Source: Phycisphaerales bacterium
GTDB lineage: Bacteria; Planctomycetota; Phycisphaerae; UBA1845; UTPLA1
DNA length: 36,773 nt
Reading direction: 5' to 3'
NCBI GenBank assembly: GCA_022360095.1
Contig: JAKSDK010001241.1
Location: 1 to 36,773 of the forward strand
The translations under genes were made by a program, and so were the position numbers. Below are positions 33,340 to 36,773 of this stretch, piece after piece (positions within the stretch are counted from its first letter, which is position 1; each line of letters starts with the position of its first letter). Below the pieces are notes generated by a model that did not search any database, had not been told where the DNA came from, and worked only from the letters and a program-made list of their open reading frames with translations.

Positions 33340-33481
33340 CGTTTGTGCGTCCGCGCGAAGGGTGGGGAATCCCACGGGACATCAAAAGACGGAACAGCGC
33401 TGCGGGAGACCGTGATCAAAGGACGTGATTCCACAACCTTGCTCGGAAGCAAGGATGGGCACTCCGGCAGAACAGCATGCC

Positions 33482-34396
33482 CTACGAAGGCTTGACTCGG
33501 ATTCTCTCTCGCGCCGGCACACGCACATCCCAAGCTAGGCCTAGCCATTTCATCATGCAAATGACGAGGTAGCTCAGGTCCAGTTGCCACCAGCGAAGGC
33601 CGTGCCGAGCGGATGTTGGGAAGGCATGGTGGTTGTTGTGCCAGCCTTCTCCAAAGGCTAGTAGGCCGCAGACGACATTGTTTCGGCTTTCGTCGCGGCT
33701 TTGAAACGGGCGCGTGCCCCACAAATGGCAAATTGAATTGATGCTCCATGTGACGTGGTGCACCAGGAACACGCGAACCAGACCGCCCCACAAGAAGCCG
33801 AGGAGGGCTCCCAGCCAAGTACCTGTCATAAGGCCTCCGACAACGGCTGGTATCACGAGGCCAAGAGCGACCCACAGGCCGAATAGACGACTGACGTGCC
33901 GGAGAACTCCGTCCTTCTTCAGGTCGCGTACGTACCGCTCCAAACCAGGTGCGTCCGACTTGAACATCCAGCCTATGTGAGCATGCCACCAGCCCGAACA
34001 GACGCCTAGAAGCCCGCCGCCACACCGATGTGGCGAATGAGGATCGTCAGCCTGATCGCTGTGTTGGTGGTGCCGTCGGTGCGTTGCGACCCAACGAAGC
34101 AAGGGACCCTGGACCGCCATCGAACCGAACACGGCCAAGAGGAACTTAATGGGGCGAATGGTTTCAAACGAACGATGCGTGAATAGACGATGAAAGCCGA
34201 TCGTGATTCCAATTAGCGTCACGGTATACATCACAAGCAGGATGGCAAGATCGATCCAGGAGAACCCCCACCCCCAGAAACCGTAACCTGCAACGAGCAA
34301 TCCGACGAAGGGCGCGATGACCCCAACGAAGGTACCGATCTTTCGCCCGACCGAAACCGATGTAGCCGAATTTTCGATCTGAGTAATGCTCTCCAT
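33482..34396 (-). CDS. Membrane fatty-acid (delta-9 type) desaturase
   Basis: The preferred start is ATG 34396 (MESITQIEN): GGAG lies 6 bases upstream. ATG 34408 is in frame but has no ribosome binding site. The 304-residue protein has the three histidine boxes of acyl-CoA/acyl-lipid desaturases: HRLFTH (69-74), HRRHH (106-110) and HNNHH (near 260, in EGWHNNHHAFP). Hydrophobic helices at about 22-65, 83-100 and 150-200 fit the four-helix membrane topology. It puts a double bond into saturated fatty chains using a di-iron centre, oxygen and an electron donor, and so adjusts membrane fluidity. It is last in a leftward group, but an 81-base gap separates it from the DUF6197-like gene, so it may have its own promoter. 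Its stop is next to the repeat region. Confidence 0.93.
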   Translation of the reverse strand: MESITQIENSATSVSVGRKIGTFVGVIAPFVGLLVAGYGFWGWGFSWIDLAILLVMYTVTLIGITIGFHRLFTHRSFETIRPIKFLLAVFGSMAVQGPLLRWVATHRRHHQHSDQADDPHSPHRCGGGLLGVCSGWWHAHIGWMFKSDAPGLERYVRDLKKDGVLRHVSRLFGLWVALGLVIPAVVGGLMTGTWLGALLGFLWGGLVRVFLVHHVTWSINSICHLWGTRPFQSRDESRNNVVCGLLAFGEGWHNNHHAFPTSARHGLRWWQLDLSYLVICMMKWLGLAWDVRVPARERIRVKPS

Positions 34397-34477
34397 TGCA
34401 TTCTCCATAATGTTAAAACGAAAACTTGCAGCATCGTGGCTTGCACCGACTGCTGCCGGAAGAAACGGTTCAACTCA

Positions 34478-34858
34478 TCAGTTTTCAGCCTCATCCGTTT
34501 TGCTGCGACTTTTCCAAACCGGCATCGCTTCGATTCGCTCGCGCAACACGTCGAACGTGGTGTCGGCTCGGTCGTTGAAGTCCAGTAGCGACTTCATCGC
34601 GTCGATATCGATGTCGCTCATCGACCAGGTTAAGGTTCTTCGTTTGCCAACAATGTGCCGTTCCATCTGCGAGAAAAGTTCACAGGCGCGTCGCCAACCG
34701 AACAGCCGACAGAGTGCGCCGGTAAGATCCCACGCAACGGCAGTGTCGTCATCGAAGCGCACTGCGTGGCCGTCTGCGTCCCGCGCCTCGGCCTCGCGGC
34801 ACCACTTGTCCTGGTGTTCAAGCAGCGCGAGCAACTGTGTTTTCTCATCGGGCGTCAT
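34478..34858 (-). CDS. DUF6197-like hypothetical protein
   Basis: 126 residues. The pattern WCREAEARDADGHAV, then DDDTAVAWDLTGALCRL, resembles DUF6197 proteins, in which a Trp-Cys segment, an ARDADG-type turn and a W..GAL helix are conserved. No function is known for that family. The C-terminal half (MKSLLDFNDRADTTFDVL) is also similar: such proteins often end with a DFND helix. There is no signal or membrane segment, so it is probably cytoplasmic. The ATG is 8 bases after the IscA-like gene's stop, whose last codons (GAAGGTGAG) may supply the ribosome binding site, so the two are probably translated from one mRNA. Confidence 0.72.
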   Translation of the reverse strand: MTPDEKTQLLALLEHQDKWCREAEARDADGHAVRFDDDTAVAWDLTGALCRLFGWRRACELFSQMERHIVGKRRTLTWSMSDIDIDAMKSLLDFNDRADTTFDVLRERIEAMPVWKSRSKTDEAEN

Positions 34859-34866
34859 CGCCGAAA

Positions 34867-35136
34867 CTACTCACCTTCCTTCGGACGTCGTAGCGTCAAC
34901 TCCGAATCCTTGAGATCCAGCGTGTCCTTGGCGAGCAGCTCCGACATCCTGGCGTCCAGCAGCAGGACCGTTCGGCCATTGTGTTGAAAGGCTGCATCGC
35001 CGTCGCGCTGGGTGTCCTGCCGTAAGACAACACCATCTCCATCGTCTACGAAGCGAACAGCGGTACCTTCCGGCACCTCCTTTTGCTTGAGCATCTTCTC
35101 AAGATGCGCGCTAGCAGCTTCTGTTACGGTAAGCAT
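34867..35136 (-). CDS. IscA/HesB-fold protein lacking cysteines
   Basis: Start ATG 35136 (MLTVTEAAS) has GGAG 7 bases upstream; an in-frame TTG two codons earlier is less likely. The 89-residue product follows the A-type iron-sulfur carrier fold: LTVTEAASAHLEKML helix, then GTAVRFVDDGDGVVLRQDT, VLLLDARMSELLAKDTLDLK and ELTLRRP. The three cysteines that A-type carriers use to hold iron or a cluster are all missing; there is no cysteine in the protein. It is therefore unlikely to carry clusters. Similar cysteine-free members occur in many bacteria with no known role. It may bind a partner through the conserved fold. First gene of a pair with the DUF6197-like gene. Confidence 0.78.
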   Translation of the reverse strand: MLTVTEAASAHLEKMLKQKEVPEGTAVRFVDDGDGVVLRQDTQRDGDAAFQHNGRTVLLLDARMSELLAKDTLDLKDSELTLRRPKEGE

Positions 35137-35204
35137 TTTCAAGCTCCTTTGTCGCGGATCGCCTGTGCAAAATCATGTACCGTGTGTTCGCCGCCACGAC
35201 AGTC

Positions 35205-35492
35205 CTACCAGCGCCCGCCGCGTCCACCGCCGCCACCTGAGGCGCGCGGCTTGGCTTCATTCACCTTTATCGCACGGCCCCCCAGCTCCTTTCCATCCAG
35301 CGCCGCGATCGCGGCTTTGGCTTCTTCGTTCGAGCTCATCTCAACGAACCCAAAGCCCTTACCCCTGCCGGTGTCCCGATCCGTGATCAAGTCCACACGA
35401 TCCACGGTGCCGTGGCCCGCAAACAACTGCTCTAGGTCCGGACTGCTGACGTCGTAGCTAAGATTTCCAACATACAATTTTCGACCCATCAT
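35205..35492 (-). CDS. RRM RNA-binding protein with Gly/Arg tail
   Basis: Two adjacent ATGs (35492 and 35489) follow AAGGAG; the second has the better 7-base spacing, and the difference is one residue. The 95-residue protein is a single RNA recognition motif: RNP2 LYVGNL (6-11) and RNP1 KGFGFVEM (45-52), with the aromatic residues used for stacking on RNA. It ends in a short SGGGGGRGGRW tail. Bacterial proteins of this type (Rbp family of cyanobacteria and others) bind single-stranded RNA and are often induced by cold. Its neighbour is a fatty-acid desaturase, another cold-response function, though a shared response is inference. It is probably its own transcript: 68 bases separate it from the next gene and a 476-base gap lies upstream. 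Confidence 0.93.
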   Translation of the reverse strand: MMGRKLYVGNLSYDVSSPDLEQLFAGHGTVDRVDLITDRDTGRGKGFGFVEMSSNEEAKAAIAALDGKELGGRAIKVNEAKPRASGGGGGRGGRW

Positions 35493-35968
35493 GATTCTCC
35501 TTGAGAGACCGACAAAGCCATTTCCTGCCTTCCCCGCACGCACGCTGCTCCGACGTAATGACACAATGTGCCATGGTCGACGGCGCGCGTTTCACGTGTG
35601 GAACGGCCGGAACATCTCTTCTTGTCAAATGGAAAAGATGGATGTTGGGCGAGCGTCGCTGAGGTGAGCGGAAATGGATGCTCGGGCTCTCTGTTTCTGC
35701 GGTGATTACCGCACATTACCTACCCGGCGCAACAGAACAGCAACGTGCTGCTCTTAAACGCACCAGGCCATCATTCGAGCCTCAGTAACCTGTCCTCGTC
35801 GGGAGAGCGTACTCGCGTGAGCGGGCAAATCCTCAGGAAGGGGATAAATCATTGAAGATCGCTAACGACGGGAATCTAGCCGATCCGGACGCCGTCGGCA
35901 ATTCCTAATTGTTGCATGCCGATCAAATTGACGAAAAGAGATCGCATAACTGCAATGCAAAGCATTCC
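35493..35968. other. Gap upstream of the RRM gene, no gene seen
   Basis: 476 bases with no credible open frame. It must hold the RRM gene promoter and long leader. A 6-bp hairpin with a 4-base loop, TGCGGT/ACCGCA, is at 35698-35713, and CAATT/AATTG at 35899-35911. Long leaders are usual for cold-regulated RRM genes, but nothing here proves one. Confidence 0.5.
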
Positions 35969-36277
35969 TTAGGATTTCTTCTTCTTTCTTTTTTTCGTCG
36001 TCTTTTTCTTCTTTTTTGTTTTCTTCGGGTTTGGCTCAGGTTCTGGAGGATCCTCCGGCAGATATTCAAGCAGTTTGTCCGGAGTGGTCTCAAGTCCCGT
36101 GCAAATTTTTGTGAGAATCGACAACGTCGCGTTATATTTTGGGTTACTTCCCATGTTATTGAGCGTTGCGTACGCAATGCCCGTTTTGTCAGCGAGAATC
36201 TGGTAAGTCATCTTCTCGCCGGTACGGCGTTTATAGGCTTGCACAGCCTCTCGAAGTTTGATTACGATTCGTGGCAT
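35969..36277 (-). CDS. XRE-type DNA-binding protein with polylysine tail
   Basis: The 102-residue protein starts at ATG 36277. Residues about 5-70 are a helix-turn-helix of the XRE/Cro type: KLREAVQAYKRRTGEKMTYQ, LADKTGIAYATLNNM as the helix-turn-helix, then LTKICTGLETTPDKLLEYLP. This is close to the short regulators of the Cro/C1 family in which the recognition helix follows an IAYATL segment. Residues about 75-83 are proline/glutamate-rich (PEDPPEPEPNP), and the last 18 residues are mostly lysine (KKTKKKKKTTKKRKKKKS). The tail would bind DNA or RNA non-specifically. There is no Shine-Dalgarno. An 8-bp inverted repeat spans the start codon, suggesting autorepression. No toxin or partner gene is visible next to it. 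Confidence 0.85.
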   Translation of the reverse strand: MPRIVIKLREAVQAYKRRTGEKMTYQILADKTGIAYATLNNMGSNPKYNATLSILTKICTGLETTPDKLLEYLPEDPPEPEPNPKKTKKKKKTTKKRKKKKS

Positions 36278-36313
36278 ACTCTGTGAAGAAATAAAAACTT
36301 ATTGTCAGAGTAT
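36276..36313. promoter_or_regulatory. Inverted repeat over the XRE start codon, possible operator
   Basis: ATACTCTG (36276-36283) and CAGAGTAT (36306-36313) are perfect inverted copies with a 22-bp AT-rich spacer. The left arm overlaps the ATG (36275-36277). The two arms are 30 bp apart from centre to centre, about three DNA turns, which suits two regulator dimers or an RNA hairpin. Confidence 0.5.
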
Positions 36314-36419
36314 TTTTTACTAGACAACTCCCATTCTATAGTTCATACTAATTCCTGAGTGGTAAGCGGGCTATGGAGCCCGTTTAACCCAGAAAATCGA
36401 TTTGCGCTTCGGCAGTGTT

Positions 36420-36541
36420 GACCGTCAAACCCATTTGGGTGTTTCACTCTGCGTCGAGCGCTCCTCGCCCGGGCGCGTGTCCGCCATTATCATGCGGACG
36501 CTGCCCGGTGCGCCGAGTCGCGCAGAGTGAACTTGACGGTC
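36420..36541. ncRNA. Long imperfect hairpin, possible structured RNA
   Basis: Nested arms pair over about 122 bases: GACCGTCAA (36420-36428) with TTGACGGTC (36533-36541); TCACTCTGCG (36444-36453) with CGCAGAGTGA (36521-36530); CCGGGC (36469-36474) with GCCCGG (36503-36508); and GTCCGC (36479-36484) with GCGGAC (36494-36499) around a 9-base loop. A side hairpin AAACCC/GGGTGTTT lies in the left flank. No convincing gene overlaps it. Confidence 0.45.
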
Positions 36542-36695
36542 CACTGCGACTCTAGCGCATCGGGTGGCGTCCGTGTTTCTTGCGCCGTGTCGGCGTCAGC
36601 CTCCCGATCCATAAACGACGATGTGTGAATCGTGAATCGCGCACGGCGAGAACGGAGAACGTGCGCGCGAAAAAAAGAACGACGCAAATACGAAG

Positions 36696-36725
36696 AAAGC
36701 CCCGGGCAGGCCTGCCCGGGGCTTT
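36696..36725. terminator. Perfect 30-bp palindrome, bidirectional terminator
   Basis: AAAGCCCCGGGCAGG is followed directly by its own reverse complement (36696-36725). Either strand gives a GC-rich stem flanked by A's and T's, the usual form of a bidirectional intrinsic terminator. The remaining bases from 36726 to the end carry no visible gene; whatever it terminates on the right lies beyond the window. Confidence 0.7.
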
Positions 36726-36773
36726 GGGGAGGAAATGCGGAATTGTAAACCACGGATGCGATGAGAAGGATCG

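Larger units (their letters stand above)
33078..33481. other. Intergenic stretch made of dispersed repeats
   Basis: About 400 bases between convergent operons with no credible gene. It contains a segment at about 33105-33160 (ACGCCAACGGCGTTTCGG, then CGCAGCGGCTAACCTGGG), an inverted pair of a 31-bp repeat, and a segment at about 33341-33480. Words such as those translated as LPHGRGSD in spurious frames are, from memory, common in intergenic DNA of Planctomycetota. Confidence 0.6.

Noticed and set aside
33321..34025. Minus-strand open frame overlapping the desaturase
   Set aside because: It runs out of frame through the desaturase histidine boxes and into repeat DNA, which explains its openness.
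36382..36541. Integron attC-like site (GTTTAAC near a long hairpin)
   Set aside because: The matching GTTRRRY right-hand site is missing, the arms do not follow attC order and no integrase or cassette genes are present.
36490..36753. Minus-strand 87-codon open frame at the right end
   Set aside because: It crosses the perfect palindrome and half of the long hairpin and has no recognisable domain.

Overview
The window looks like a chromosomal segment from a member of the Planctomycetota, probably a Phycisphaerae-like lineage. That is inferred from the gene content and not from a marker gene. Typical signs are ECF sigma factors paired with large Ser/Thr kinases carrying WD40 or TPR regions, secreted proteins with dockerin-like calcium loops, the FTYQG-type N-terminal domain, a PEP-CTERM tail, TSP3-like repeats and a dispersed intergenic repeat. 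No rRNA, tRNA, CRISPR array, transposase or phage structural module was seen.

Layout. 1-875: the end of an unknown gene and a HEPN-like hypothetical gene. 992-6805 (minus): an operon of two long beta-roll surface proteins that end in endosialidase-type (S74) self-cleaving chaperone domains, followed by a small dockerin-like protein. 6982-10743 (plus): ECF sigma factor and WD40 kinase. 10777-11269: a frameshifted dockerin-type relic. 11351-15073 (minus): a second ECF sigma factor and a TPR kinase. 15225-18203 (plus): a second small dockerin-like protein, a third FTYQG-domain protein and an astacin-type metalloprotease. The arrangement is nearly a mirror image: each sigma/kinase pair is divergent from a secreted-protein operon that begins across a short shared promoter region.

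18616-26775 (minus): an 1817-residue multidomain calcium-binding exported protein, a glycine-rich exported protein, a PEP-CTERM protein with a cohesin-like body, and a probably frameshifted gene of unknown function. 26776-27905 is a non-coding stretch of about 1.1 kb with several hairpins. 27906-33077 (plus): a tightly coupled three-gene phosphorelay of a membrane histidine kinase with two FixL-like PAS domains, a single-domain response regulator and a REC-HK-REC hybrid kinase.

33078-33481 holds dispersed intergenic repeats. 33482-35492 (minus) encodes a fatty-acid desaturase, a DUF6197-like protein, a cysteine-free IscA/HesB-fold protein and a glycine-tailed RRM RNA-binding protein. 35969-36277 (minus) is a small XRE-type regulator with a polylysine tail and an inverted repeat over its start codon. 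The window ends with a long imperfect hairpin and a perfect 30-bp palindrome that looks like a bidirectional terminator.

The strongest candidate for an undescribed system is the 1-18 kb block: two sigma/kinase switches facing operons for trimeric-type beta-roll surface proteins, small dockerin-like partners and a secreted protease, with a possible cohesin-like cell-surface partner a few kilobases away.
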